The notes beneath the pieces were generated by a model. That model saw nothing but the letters and a program-made list of their open reading frames with translations. It had not been told where the DNA came from and ran no database searches. Both the position numbers and the translations under genes were made by a program. Source: Thermothielavioides terrestris NRRL 8126 (lineage: Eukaryota > Ascomycota > Sordariomycetes > Sordariales > Chaetomiaceae). Taken from it: a stretch of 64,000 bases of DNA. Location of the stretch: positions 4,932,001 to 4,996,000 of the forward strand of contig NC_016458.1 of the NCBI RefSeq assembly GCF_000226115.1. Direction: 5' to 3'. Below are positions 21,305 to 33,044 of the stretch, piece by piece; positions within the stretch are counted from its first letter, which is position 1; every line of letters starts with the position of its first letter.

Positions 21305-22207
21305 ATGTCGGCGACAAACAAGCAAGGCAAGATGGTGAGTACGAGCACCCCGTCGACTGCGCGTTGCTTTACCTCCCTCCATGTTGACATCGAAACGCTG
21401 ACAAGGCGCGCAATGTTTCCAGGCCGGTTACGTACGTACCTTATCCCACATCTAGCGGTGTACATAACGATACGGAAGAAGTAACCATCTCTTCTTTTCT
21501 AGATCAACTACCGGATGCGCGTCACCTTGAATGATGGCCGCCAGATGACCGGTCAGGTGAGTTGTTCTGGCCTTGTCAACTGCTTTGGAATGTTGCTGAC
21601 TTGCTTTTGGCAGATGCTGGCATTTGACAAGCACATGAACCTCGTCCTTGCCGATACCGAAGAGTTTCGCCGAACCAAGCGCAAACAGAGCAAGCCGGCT
21701 GCCCCCGGCGCGTCGTCCGCGGCGGCCCAGGTCATTGAGCAGGAAGAGAAGCGGACGTTGGGTTTGACGATTGTTCGAGGCGCACACATTGTGTCGCTCT
21801 CGGTCGAATCTCCCCCTCCCGCAGATCCCAGCGCGCGCCTGGGCAAGACGACAAGTGCCGGCATCGCGACGACACTCACCGCTGGACCCGGCGTTGCGCG
21901 GCCTGCCGGCCGTGGTGCGGCTGCTCCGATCTCTCTTGCCGGCCCTGCTGCTGGTGTTGGAGGGGCTGCTCCTCCTCCCTTCCCGGGTTTCCCGGGTGCC
22001 CCTGGGTTTCCTGGTCGCGGTGGCCGTAAGTACAGTGGCTTGTTAACCCTCCATTCTTGTGCTAACTAGGCAATAGCTGCACCACCTGGGTTTGGCGGTC
22101 CTTTTCCTCCTCCGGCTGGCTTCCCCGGTGCTCCTGGTTTCGCTCCTCCCGGTTTCCCACCCGGCGGGGCCCCGCCGCCGGGTTTCAACCCGCCGCCGCG
22201 GAGATGA
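21305..22207 (+). CDS. Small nuclear ribonucleoprotein SmB
   Basis: Sm-core protein of the U1, U2, U4 and U5 spliceosomal snRNPs. Exons: 21305-21334, 21423-21431, 21503-21556, 21614-22025 and 22077-22207, total 636 nt and 211 aa. Exon 2 is only 9 nt (GCC GGT TAC, coding AGY) between CCAG and GTACGT; without it the conserved N-terminal strand would lose three residues. Sm1 motif: [28 protein letters not shown]. Sm2 motif: LGLTIVRGAHIVSLSVE. The C-terminal tail is Pro/Gly-rich with repeated PGF/PGAP units (GFPGAPGF, PPGFPPGGAPPPGFNPPPRR), as in other SmB proteins. Confidence 0.95.
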
Positions 22208-22717
22208 GCACCGTTGGCTTTGGTTTACGTCACTAATACCCCGGTTACGCCCCGCCGCATACATCTCGACGGAGTGATTTCGACGAACTTACTACGACAC
22301 GTGGTGTCCGAGATTGCGTTGGGCATTTGTATCAGACTTTTCAAGAATGGTTGGGTTGGGCGGCGTTAAGGGGTTAACCATGAAATTTGCGGCTTGGGGT
22401 GAATTGCAGCGTTGTTGAAGCCATTGGGGTAGACCCGGTCTTCTTGAAAAAGCTGGAGGACGAATAAACAAGGCGCTTCCTACACTTCTCAAGCACCTAC
22501 TGAAGGCATCATTGTTGTTGAGTTCCTCCGCCATGTGTCTTTGCATCATCAATTAAAGCCGGACCTTCCGGGGCCGGGGGTCCGTGCGGGAATCTCCGAA
22601 AGCCCCCAATTTTCTTCCCAAGGCCAGCTTCTCCGATTTGGAAGCTAAAACCCCCAATCCATCGAGCAGCGTTACCGCGACGAAGGCAACGACAACGCCA
22701 ACGACACATCGTCCAAA
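22208..22717. other. Intergenic between SmB and MPC1
   Basis: 510 bp with no gene seen. It holds the SmB 3' end and the MPC1 promoter and 5' UTR. Confidence 0.55.
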
Positions 22718-23627
22718 ATGGCCGCCTTTGTCAAAGCGATCAACGCCAAAATCAGGGCACACCCCGTCCTGAATTATGTCTGCTCCACACGTGAGTTCTT
22801 GCCGTTTTCTGCGACGAGCTCCAACTAGTTCAAATGACTTGGGCCGGTGATCGGACAGACGCCGGTCGGTGACGTTGGACTGCTGGTCCTCAAAGAGCAT
22901 TGCACCCTGCTAGAGGTTTTTGCGGTCGCGCACGACGTCCGATGCGCGCCTTGAGCAGCGGCGCGTGACATTGTCGCGCCGGCGATGTTGCGGAGAGCCA
23001 ATTGCTGCGTTCCGGACACCACGGCCGTGGCGCCGAAGGTTCCAGCTGTGACTAACCGGACCGACGACAGATTTCTGGGGGCCCGTCTCCAACTTCGGCA
23101 TCCCCGTCGCCGCGGTCATGGACACACAAAAGAGTCCCGAGCTGTACGTTTAGCTTCCCTCTTGCTCCCCTTCCGCCCAACCGCCCTGAAGCCCATATCG
23201 ATGCGAAAGCCCCGTTGTCGTGACTCGAACTCGGCCATATACGCCCATGAACACTTCAACCCTCCGCCCCGCCCCCCGCCCCCCAGTTTCTCTTCCCACC
23301 TGTCCAAACATTCCCATCATGTAACCAACCAACTAACTAACCAACCCGCCTCCGCGCCGCAGAATTTCCGGCCCGATGACGTTCGCCCTCTGCGTCTACT
23401 CGGCGACCTTCATGCGCTACGCGCTCGCCGTCACCCCCAAGAACTACCTGCTCTTCCTCTGCCACTTCGTCAACGAGGGCGCCCAGCTCACCCAGGGCTA
23501 CCGCTACCTGCAGTGGACGCAGTGGGGCGGGCGCGAGAAGGCCGCCCTCGCCGGCGCCGTCACGGACTTCAAGGAGAAGGCGGCCCAGGTGGAGGACAAG
23601 GGGAAGGAGATGGTCGGGAAGAAATAG
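22718..23627 (+). CDS. mpc1: Mitochondrial pyruvate carrier subunit 1
   Basis: Inner-membrane subunit that pairs with a second MPC protein to import pyruvate into the matrix. Exons are 22718-22790, 23071-23143 and 23363-23627, total 411 nt and 136 aa. Introns are 280 and 219 bp, long for this window. Family signature: [19 protein letters not shown], then [20 protein letters not shown], then [25 protein letters not shown]. Three hydrophobic helices are visible. A Lys/Glu-rich tail ([19 protein letters not shown]) extends beyond the core. The gene product would supply the substrate used by the pyruvate carboxylase-TCA system, though fungal pyruvate carboxylase itself is usually cytosolic. Confidence 0.95.
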
Positions 23628-26600
23628 GGGTCGCGTCGGGAGAGGAGGATAGGGGGTGAGGATGGAAAGGGCTGGGAACGGGTTGCGCAGCGTGTCAGGC
23701 TGGGCGTCTGTTGAGGGGTGGGAGGTTTGGTTGAGCGAAGGCCTGGCGTAACGGCCTGTTTCGCTTTCCCCGTATCCTGCAAACAGGAGTGCGGTATCAG
23801 CTGGCGCGGGGAAGTTTATCTGAGCAGGCGGTCGAAATCGGCCGGGTGGTGTGTTGCGGGCCGGGCTGTACGATCAAGCGAGGCGCGCTGAGTTGGGCTC
23901 GCATCAATGCGACGGAGTCGTGGATGTCTTATGTTGCTCAGGTCTGGTCGGCTCCATTTCTAATCAGATGGTGTGAGACTGGGTGGGCAATATAGGTGCC
24001 CGATGTCAAGGTGTTCGTTTAGACTTTGCCTCTAGACAGCAGAGCGGCATTGGCTTACCAAGACGGTGGTAAGGGATAAGGATGGTTTAATTCCTTGAGG
24101 TATCTTTTCGGGTCATGTTCTCTCTTCTGATCGCGTCCTCCTTCGGGGAGAGGGGCGCAAGGCGGTGTCATCCGGGGCAGAACGAGAGGAGCGGCTGTGT
24201 TGGCTTTGCAGCACTGTCACTGTATTGTTGGCAGAGACCGTTGGATTAGAGACGCGTCGAGGAACATAGGTAAGCAATCCCACCCCGGTATATGACTGGC
24301 CAAGGATGGGCGAATCTTGCTTGGTCCACCTGATATAACCGGCTCTCTGTTAGCGAAGAATGATCGCTCCATTAGGGACTTTATCTACTATATTGATCTT
24401 TGTTCGACCCGTCACTCCCCCAGGGAACCGAGCACACCATTCTCGGCAGTTTGACGCTTTCCCGCAATATGACGGAGATTGGATGCGACCAGAGTCAATG
24501 CCGTGGAGAAGCCAAGCTGCCTTCTTGAACCTCAGTTTGTTGGTCAAGCAGGAAATGCACCGCGCACAATCAGACTCAGCCTGGCGAGCCCACCCTGATT
24601 TTGAGTGATGAACTCCCCTGATTTGGTATGGCCATGCGAGAGGCAACTTTGACATAACATGCGGGACGTTGCTCCGGACGTTTAGCATTCACTGAAGATA
24701 GAATGCCTTTTGGTCAGTCACAAGGACTTCAAGGAGGTGGAAGCATACCCAGGTACTTCGGCGCGCTGTGTGGTATCATCGTGGGAGGAAGCGAAAGGAG
24801 CTCAAAATGCAGCAACTTGAACTGAGAAGCGATGGTAAGGGTTAGGGTTGTGGCTCTCATGTGACAATCCTCGGAGTCCTGAGAAGATAGGTATCCTCCG
24901 AACACTCAAATTAACCGTCTAAACTTTACCCAGAGTTGCTGTGTCGGTAAATAAACTCAAGGGGCCCCCACGCTCCTCTGCAATCACTCACCAAATCGAC
25001 ATTGGATCCATCTCACTGGCGTTGCAACCCCCGCCAAACCCGGACCTCGGCCGTTTTCTTGAGACTGCGGATCACTGTAGTCAAATTTCCTGGCTATCAT
25101 CTGCACATTCACGAGAGATCGGTGTCTTGGCATCACGGGCCAGTCTTGCGCACTGGGCCGTTGAGAGATTGTCCCGAGACAGACGGACAAGAGCGAAGTG
25201 CCAAGAGCCCTGCCAAGTCCGAAGATTGACCTGAAACGCCGGAGCCGGCGCTCTGGAGAGACACAAGGATAACTTGGCTGAGCTTCGTGGGGGTCGAAGA
25301 AAGGCTAACATGCCTCGCCAACAAAGCGCAGTGACCGACAGAATGGGCTCGGTTCAGCTAATGCGTTACGCAACCCTCACTTTAACACAATTTTGGTTAG
25401 GTTTTCCCGCTTCCTGCTGTTATCCCAGCTGGTTCCCAGTGCCAAGTGCGTCACCGAACCGTCGCTTGGCTCGCCAGTTTCTGTTCGAGACTAGACCGGG
25501 ATACGGTCCTTCCAGCAAAGTCGGCTTGAGACGGGAGGTGTCTGATGGAGGGGTCCCGTGACCGACTTGCGTCTGGGGAGACACAGGAGCCTCATTGGAG
25601 TGTCTCATGCCCCCTTGCTGTGCAAGTGGACTGCAGTGAACGGCGCAGGGGCCATAGAGACACAAGAGCCTCAGGTCTGAGCTCTTTGCGGTAGGAATGG
25701 GGGTTACAGGATGGCAAATGACAGGGCAAAGGTATAACTACCCCGCATTCGATGGCATATGCCGACATGATGAGGCGTCCGTCTTGGGTTCCTAAGATCT
25801 CCGAGATCTTTGGCAAGTCGTGAAGATTGCACCGAGCATTATCCTCGGCTCGGCAAGAACCGCGAAACCTACGCCGAAGAAGTAGCCGCGAGCACCTGTT
25901 TTCACCCGGCCGTTGGCTACTTGTGGTATTGCCACGCCGAACCGATACCGAAGGGCCAGCGGCCTGCCCATCCGACTCGGAATATGGTTTAATGAGGGGC
26001 GGGCATCGGTGAGGATGGCGCCGGCTTTGGGGTTGTTGGACGGTGTGCAACCCCCTCAACACCCTCCGTGGGAGGTTGGGGGTTGCTCAAATAGTTCTTA
26101 GCAAAAGCCCTTACGGAGCCGATACAAAGCGCTCGCGCCAACATTTATCAGATTGCCCGGGCTGGCGTGGGAGCGAGATTCTGGGACCAATAGCTTGTCT
26201 CACAGCATGCGGCATGAGGCACGACGCCCAGGGAGCCAGTCTTGCCTAGGTGGTGCGGCCTTTCGACTCGAGCTGGGCTGTCCCCTCGGTCATGGCAACA
26301 CAGGACAAACCACCAACAGTGCACTCCTTCCTCCTGTTGGAGCGAGCATGCAGTTGCCCGATTGCATCTCGAGCATCGGAGACCAAATAATAAGGGATTG
26401 AGATGGGATTTTTTCCCGCATCCATGTGCGGCGGCTGGCTGTTGAATTTGCCTCGCACTTCAGCGATTGGTGGGCCCACCAGCTCCGATCACAGCTCCGA
26501 CCCTCGATCCAATTGGATGGTAGGCGCTTGTTATTTACACTACTAAGATAAATAACTCGCAGCTTTAGCAAGGCTGGCGGCCAGGGCAACCCCACCTCTA

Positions 26601-27426
26601 TCAAAGAGCCCAGGTGCCAAGAGCTTCACAAGAAGATTGGCAACTTGGTTTTCCAGCTTTGTGCTCTTCAATGGACTGCTGCCGAGTCGTCCAACATGAG
26701 GATGAGCAGTCCTCCAACTAAGGGCCGTAGGACACGCTGCGAGGGAAGACTCAGGCTGAGGCACCTGTCGGCGTCTGCGTGGATGATTGGACGGAGGCGG
26801 CAGTTGAGTGGAGGTCCAGGTTGGTGTGCACATGGGATTCGCAACAATGCTGACTTCCATTCGATTTCTCGATCTGAACCGCTGTTGTAACACATGCTGC
26901 TTCGAAGTTCAAAAAGCCGCTCAACACCCACACCGGCCCTGGCTCGAAACTCGGAAAACTCGCATAACTATCCCGGTTCTTGCCTCTGCTGCTTCCGGGT
27001 CTGACTGTGCCTGGAACGCCGCGCATTCCTTGCAACAGACCTTCCTTGCAACAGACCTTCCTTACTCCCATCACCCGTCCGGCTGGTACCAACCTGGAAG
27101 CCGGTTAGCAAGTCCCGTCGTTGTTGCTTTGGACTCGAGCCTTCCTTTTCTGTTTTCTTCACACAGGACTCGGTAATAGCTGGCGTTCGAGCTTTCCATC
27201 CCACCGACCCCACCAGCCCACCCTGCGTGCCTCCGTTAGCTCCCCACCAACCCACTGTCGAGACCTACCCCGCGGTCCGTCATACCCTTGACCGGGGATC
27301 CATTGAGCAGGCGCGCGCAACACCCCACCATTCCCGTCTGCTGCGCTTCTCTTTTTTCTCCTTCCCCTCCTGCTCCCCGTCTTGCTCTGTGTCATTGACC
27401 GCCGGCGGCTTTGCCATTGATTCACC
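23628..27426. other. Gene-free stretch of 3.8 kb
   Basis: No coding sequence, RNA gene or transposon was recognised. Open frames are short and overlapping on both strands. Near the 3' end a 16-bp unit TTGCAACAGACCTTCC is repeated directly (27030-27045 and 27046-27061). The last few hundred bases must contain the pyruvate carboxylase promoter and 5' UTR. Confidence 0.5.
27030..27061 (+). repeat. Direct repeat of 16 bp, two copies
   Basis: TTGCAACAGACCTTCC occurs twice head to tail about 370 bp upstream of the pyruvate carboxylase ATG. It could be a polymerase-slippage duplication or a doubled binding site. Confidence 0.85.
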
Positions 27427-30400
27427 ATGGCGGCCGATAAACCACTGAGCAACTATGAGGACGTCTTTGAGGAGGGCGACGCCCCCAAGGAGGCGCAGAC
27501 GGTGCACCGCATCCGCGCCAACTCGACCATTATGCAGTTGAACAAGATTCTTGGTGAGTCTGCCCGTTGCGACGGACCTTTGGTGTATGGCTGTGTTCTG
27601 CTGGCGCGCAAGGACGGGGCGCATCATCAAAGCTTCCCCCTGCCCTCCCAGGAACAAGTCGCAGCAGGCTAACGGAGATCGCGCGCACAACAGTCGCCAA
27701 CAGAGGTGAAATCCGTAAGTGATCCCGGCGCCGGCGAGCCGTGCTCTTTTGGACTCCTGCTGATCCGAGTGCGCCAGCGATTCGTGTACGTGCGATGCTG
27801 AATTCGGAACCGCTCCTTCCCCCGGCCTGGACATGCCGTGCTCACTCAGCTGCTCCTTTGCACAGATCTTCAGAACGGTGAGTCATGGCCCAAGAAAAAA
27901 AAGAACCAACGGAACTCTCCGGGCTAGCGCTGTGCTACGGGGCCATCTGCTGCTTCGCTGGCTAACAGGCGAGTGCACAGGCTCACGAGCTCTCGCTCCA
28001 CACCATCGCCGTCTTCAGGTGAGGCAGCTTGACAGACACCTTGCCTCTGCGACTCGTCGGCCGGCTGATAATTGTGTAGCTATGAGGACCGTCTCTCGAT
28101 GCACAGGCAGAGTATGCGACGCCTATCCTCTTCTCTGGCTAGTGGCTTGCGACGGACGTGCACTGATGGGGACACAACACAGAGGCCGATGAAGCGTACG
28201 TTATCGGCAAGCGAGGGCAGTACACGCCCGTCGGTGCCTATCTCGCCGGCGACGAGATCATCAAGATTGCCGTGGAGCACGGCGCTCAGATGATCCACCC
28301 CGGTAGGCTGCCCCCCCCCCCCGGCCCGATTTTGAGAGAAGAAGCCTCGCATTGACCCCCGCTTAGGCTATGGCTTCTTGTCCGAGAACGCCGAATTTGC
28401 TCGCAACGTTGAGAAGGCCGGACTTATCGTGAGTGTCCCGGGGCCCTTCGTGCTGGTCTGGTGGCTGATGTGTTTCTCTTCCTAGTTCATCGGGCCATCC
28501 CCCGAGGTGATCGACCTCCTCGGTGACAAGGTCTCCGCCAGAAAGATTGCCATCGCAGCCAATGTTCCGGTTGTTCCAGGCACCGACGGGCCAGTTGAGA
28601 CGTATGAAGAAGTCAAGAAGTTTACGGACCAATACGGCTTCCCCATCATCATCAAGGCCGCATATGGCGGTGGTGGACGTGGCATGCGTGTCGTGCGCGA
28701 GGAGGCTTCGCTCAAGGAGGCGTTTGAGAGAGCCACCTCCGAGGCGAAGAGCGCTTTCGGCAACGGCACCGTTTTCGTCGAGAGGTTCCTTGACAAGCCC
28801 AAGCACATCGAGGTCCAGCTCCTCGGCGACAATCACGGCAACCTTGTCCACCTGTACGAGCGTGACTGCTCGGTGCAGAGGAGACATCAGAAGGTTGTTG
28901 AGATCGCTCCCGCCAAGGATCTTCCCACCGACGTTCGCGATGGCATTCTCAACGATGCCGTTCGCCTGGCCAAGTCCGTTGGCTACCGCAACGCCGGTAC
29001 AGCTGAGTTCCTGGTCGACCAGCAGAACCGCTACTACTTCATCGAGATCAATCCCCGCATCCAAGTGGAGCACACCATCACCGAGGAGATCACGGGCATC
29101 GACATCGTCGCCGCTCAGATCCAGATCGCCGCCGGTGCCACCCTGGAGCAGCTCGGCCTGACCCAGGATCGGATCAGCACAAGGGGATTCGCTATCCAGT
29201 GCCGCATCACCACGGAAGACCCGGCGAAGAACTTCCAGCCAGATACGGTAAGCAAAATCTGCCCCTTGAACCACGGCTTCGCTCCGGAATCACTCTCGGA
29301 ACGCTCAGCTTGGACTGGCATGGCTGAAGTTTCTGGTAGGGTAAAATTGAAGTGTATCGGAGCGCGGGAGGCAACGGTGTACGTCTCGATGGAGGCAACG
29401 GATTTGCCGGTGCTGTAATTACGCGTGAGTCCTCCTCTTTCCTTAGTTTTCCGCCTCGCCTTTTTGCACTTTGGCTTCATATCATTCCTTCTTAACTTTT
29501 CTGGACTATATCCTCCCTCTCACCCCGACACCATCGCGCTAACTGCATCTGACAGCTTTCTACGACTCTATGCTGGTCAAGGTTATTTGCCATGGCAGCA
29601 CGTACGAGATCGCCCGGCGCAAGGTCCTGCGCGCCCTGATTGAGTTCAGAATCAGGGGCGTTAAGACCAACATCCCCTTCCTCGCTTCGCTGCTCTCGCA
29701 CCCGACGTTCATCCAGGGAGACACCTGGACCACATTTATTGACGACACTCCGTCGCTCTTCGATCTCGTCGGCAGCCAGAACCGGGCTCAGAAACTGCTG
29801 GCTTACCTCGGCGACGTCGCAGTCAACGGCAGCAGCATCAAGGGCCAGGTTGGCGAGCCCAAGCTCAAGAGTGAGATCATCATTCCCGAGCTCTTCGACG
29901 AGGCTGGCCACAAGATCGATGTCTCCAGGCCTTGCGCCAAGGGCTGGCGGAAGATCATCCTGGAGCAGGGTCCCAAGGCCTTCGCGAAAGCTGTCCGCAA
30001 CTACAAGGGCTGCCTGCTGATGGACACGACCTGGCGTGATGCCCACCAGTCCCTGCTCGCTACGCGTGTGCGGACTGTCGATCTCCTGAACATCGCCAAG
30101 GAGACCAGCCACGCTCTGCACAACCTTTACAGCTTGGAGTGCTGGGGTGGCGCTACTTTTGATGTTGCCATGCGCTTCCTCTACGAAGACCCGTGGGACC
30201 GGCTCCGGAAGATGCGGAAGCTGATCCCCAACATCCCCTTCCAGATGCTGCTGCGCGGCGCCAATGGTGTTGCATATGCCTCTCTCCCGGACAACGCCAT
30301 CGATCACTTCGTCGACCAGGCCAAGAAGAACGGCGTCGACATCTTCCGAGTGTTCGACGCGCTGAACGACATCAACCAGCTCGAGGTGGGCATCAAGGCT

Positions 30401-31936
30401 GTCCAGAAGGCCGGCGGTGTCTGCGAGGGCACCGTCTGCTACAGTGGTGACATGCTTAACCCCGCCAAGAAGTACAACCTTCCGTACTACCTGGACCTTG
30501 TCGACAAGCTTGTCGCGCTCGACATTGATGTCCTGGGCATCAAGGACATGGCTGGTGTTCTGAAGCCCCATGCCGCCACCCTCCTCATCGGCTCCATCCG
30601 GAAGAAGTACCCTGATCTGCCCATCCACGTCCATACCCACGACTCGGCGGGTACCGGTGTCGCCTCCATGGTTGCTTGTGCCATGGCTGGCGCCGACGTC
30701 GTTGACGCGGCTACCGATAGCATGTCTGGCATGACTTCTCAGCCGAGCATCAACGCCATTCTGGCCTCCCTTGACGGCACAGATAAGGACCCAGGCCTCA
30801 ACGTTCACCACGTCCGCGCGCTGGACACCTACTGGTCTCAGCTCCGCCTCCTCTACTCGCCATTCGAGGCTCATCTTGCGGGGCCCGACCCCGAGGTGTA
30901 TGAGCATGAGATCCCCGGCGGTCAGCTTACGAACATGATGTTCCAGGCCGCTCAGCTCGGCCTCGGATCTCAGTGGCTGGAGACCAAGAAAGCCTATGAA
31001 CAGGCCAATGACCTCCTCGGCGACATTATCAAGGTCACTCCCACTTCCAAGGTTGTGGGCGATCTAGCGCAGTTTATGGTCTCCAACAAGCTTTCGCCCA
31101 AAGATGTCGAGGCCCGCGCCGGTGAGCTTGACTTCCCCGGCTCTGTGCTGGAGTTCCTCGAGGGCATGATGGGTCAGCCGTACGGCGGATTCCCCGAGCC
31201 GCTGCGCACCAACGCCTTGCGCGGCCGCCGGAAGCTGGACAAGCGCCCCGGCCTTTTCCTCGAGCCTGTAGACTTTGCCAAGGTCAAGAAGGAGCTCGGC
31301 CGCAAGTACGGCAGCGCCATCACCGAGTGCGATGTCGCCAGCTACGTCATGTATCCCAAGGTTTACGAGGAGTACAGAAGCTTCGTGGCCAGGTACGGCG
31401 ACCTTTCGGTCCTGCCCACTAGGTACTTCCTCTCCAAGCCCGAGATTGGCGAGGAGTTCCATGTCGAGCTCGAGAAGGGCAAGGTGCTCATCCTCAAGCT
31501 GCTCGCCGTCGGCCCGCTGTCCGAAAACACGGGCCAGCGCGAGGTCTTCTTCGAGGTAAACGGGGAAGTCCGCCAGGTCACCGTCGACGACAAGAAGGCC
31601 TCGGTCGAGAACGTCAGCCGACTGAAGGCCGACCCCACCGACTCGAGCCAGGTCGGCGCCCCCATGGCCGGCGTGCTCGTCGAGCTGCGCGTGCACGACG
31701 GCACCGAGGTCAAGAAGGGCGACCCGCTGGCCGTGCTGAGCGCGATGAAGATGGTATGTTTCTCCAGCCCTGCATCTCTTAGTACAGTTCACCGGTACGC
31801 ATTGGCCTCGCTAACTGATTACGTCCAGGAAATGGTCATCTCCGCTCCTCACAACGGCGTCGTCTCCCAGCTTATGGTGCGCGAAGGTGACTCGGTCGAC
31901 GGCTCCGACCTTGTCTGCCGCATTGTCAAGGGCTGA
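27427..31936 (+). CDS. pyc: Pyruvate carboxylase
   Basis: Biotin-dependent carboxylation of pyruvate to oxaloacetate, the main anaplerotic and gluconeogenic entry. Twelve exons: 27427-27553, 27694-27714, 27778-27785, 27866-27877, 27981-28018, 28080-28111, 28183-28302, 28367-28428, 28486-29247, 29340-29424, 29556-31753 and 31829-31936. They sum to 3573 nt and 1190 aa, the family length, with phases correct throughout. Exons 2-4 are only 21, 8 and 12 nt and encode part of LVANRGEIPIRIFRT at the start of the biotin carboxylase domain. Domains: biotin carboxylase ([23 protein letters not shown]), carboxyltransferase ([26 protein letters not shown]) and biotinyl domain (LSAMKMEMV, biotinylated Lys about 1154). 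The last intron falls exactly after AMKM. No targeting presequence is visible, consistent with a cytosolic enzyme. Confidence 0.97.
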
Positions 31937-33044
31937 GCAAAATGGGCTTGCCACTATGACATAGCATAGAAACGGGGGTGGCCTTCACTTCAGAGGGCAT
32001 TTTCGGACGGACCTGTATGGAGACCGTGCCCCGTCTAGCTGCATCTTATTTGAACGTTACGCATTTCCGCGAAGGCGGCTGGTCTGGCTTATCCGTGTCC
32101 CTGATCCATCTTCTTCTGGTGCTTGCCGCTTGCCACTTTCTCGTTTTTACTCGCAGCCTCTGTCTGTCTTGGTGATTTCCGCGTAACTCTCATCAGCAAG
32201 CACGCTGTCCCGGGGAGTCCTTTTCACCTGTGACTCCTTACCCACCCCCGGACGACGCAACTCTACGCGCCACTCGCTGGGCAACTTTGCCTTCTAGCGG
32301 TGCTTTGTTTCTTCTCACTCAACCGCACAGCGCCTTCCATGCATGCATGGCCTTGGATGATTTGTTATGCTCGCTCTCGCCTTCCTTCCCCTTGGCAACC
32401 GGCAGTAGCTAGGCAGAGAGGGATTTGGCGATTTGGATAGACTGGTCTTATTACTGCGACATACGTGGAGGATGGTAAGGATTGGACGGGCATAATTGTT
32501 GGCTACGAAGATGTAGCATAACTACACAGTACTGATCTTGAAGCTGTCATTGTACGGCGGTCAGCTGTGAAATACCCTGGTCTGCCGGTGGTTTTGGAAC
32601 GGTGCTGACTACCGCTGGCGACGGACTGATACAAATGTTGCGACTGGTGAAGAGGTGGATGACGGGGCCTGGCTGGGCGGTCTTCGTTGAGCTTGTCCGG
32701 GTCCCTTACGGGTTTAGGGTGGTGTTGGTGAAGCTGGGGCGCTGGTGATCGGTCAGGTAGGGAGGTGCAGTGTGAACTGAGGAACTGAGGCGTACCATGG
32801 ATCAAGGCGAAATGGTGTGTTACAGCCCAGTATACTTGTCACAACGCTAGCAATAAGTTATTTATTTATATTTACTTTCTTCTCTTCTCTTCTCTTCTTG
32901 CCTTCCTTTCCTTCTTCGACTTGTTCTTTGCCTCTTTCTGTATTTGGCACAGTCGAACCAACTCGGTTTGCATGCCCCGCTTCCTTGCATCTGCATGCAT
33001 CCACATCTGCGCGCCGCCCGCCGGCTCTTTCCAACCTTCATGTT
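31937..33044. other. Intergenic, no gene seen
   Basis: 3' flank of pyruvate carboxylase and upstream region of the next gene. A pyrimidine-rich stretch (CTTCTCTTCTCTTC) lies at about 32875-32940. No gene recognised. Confidence 0.5.
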
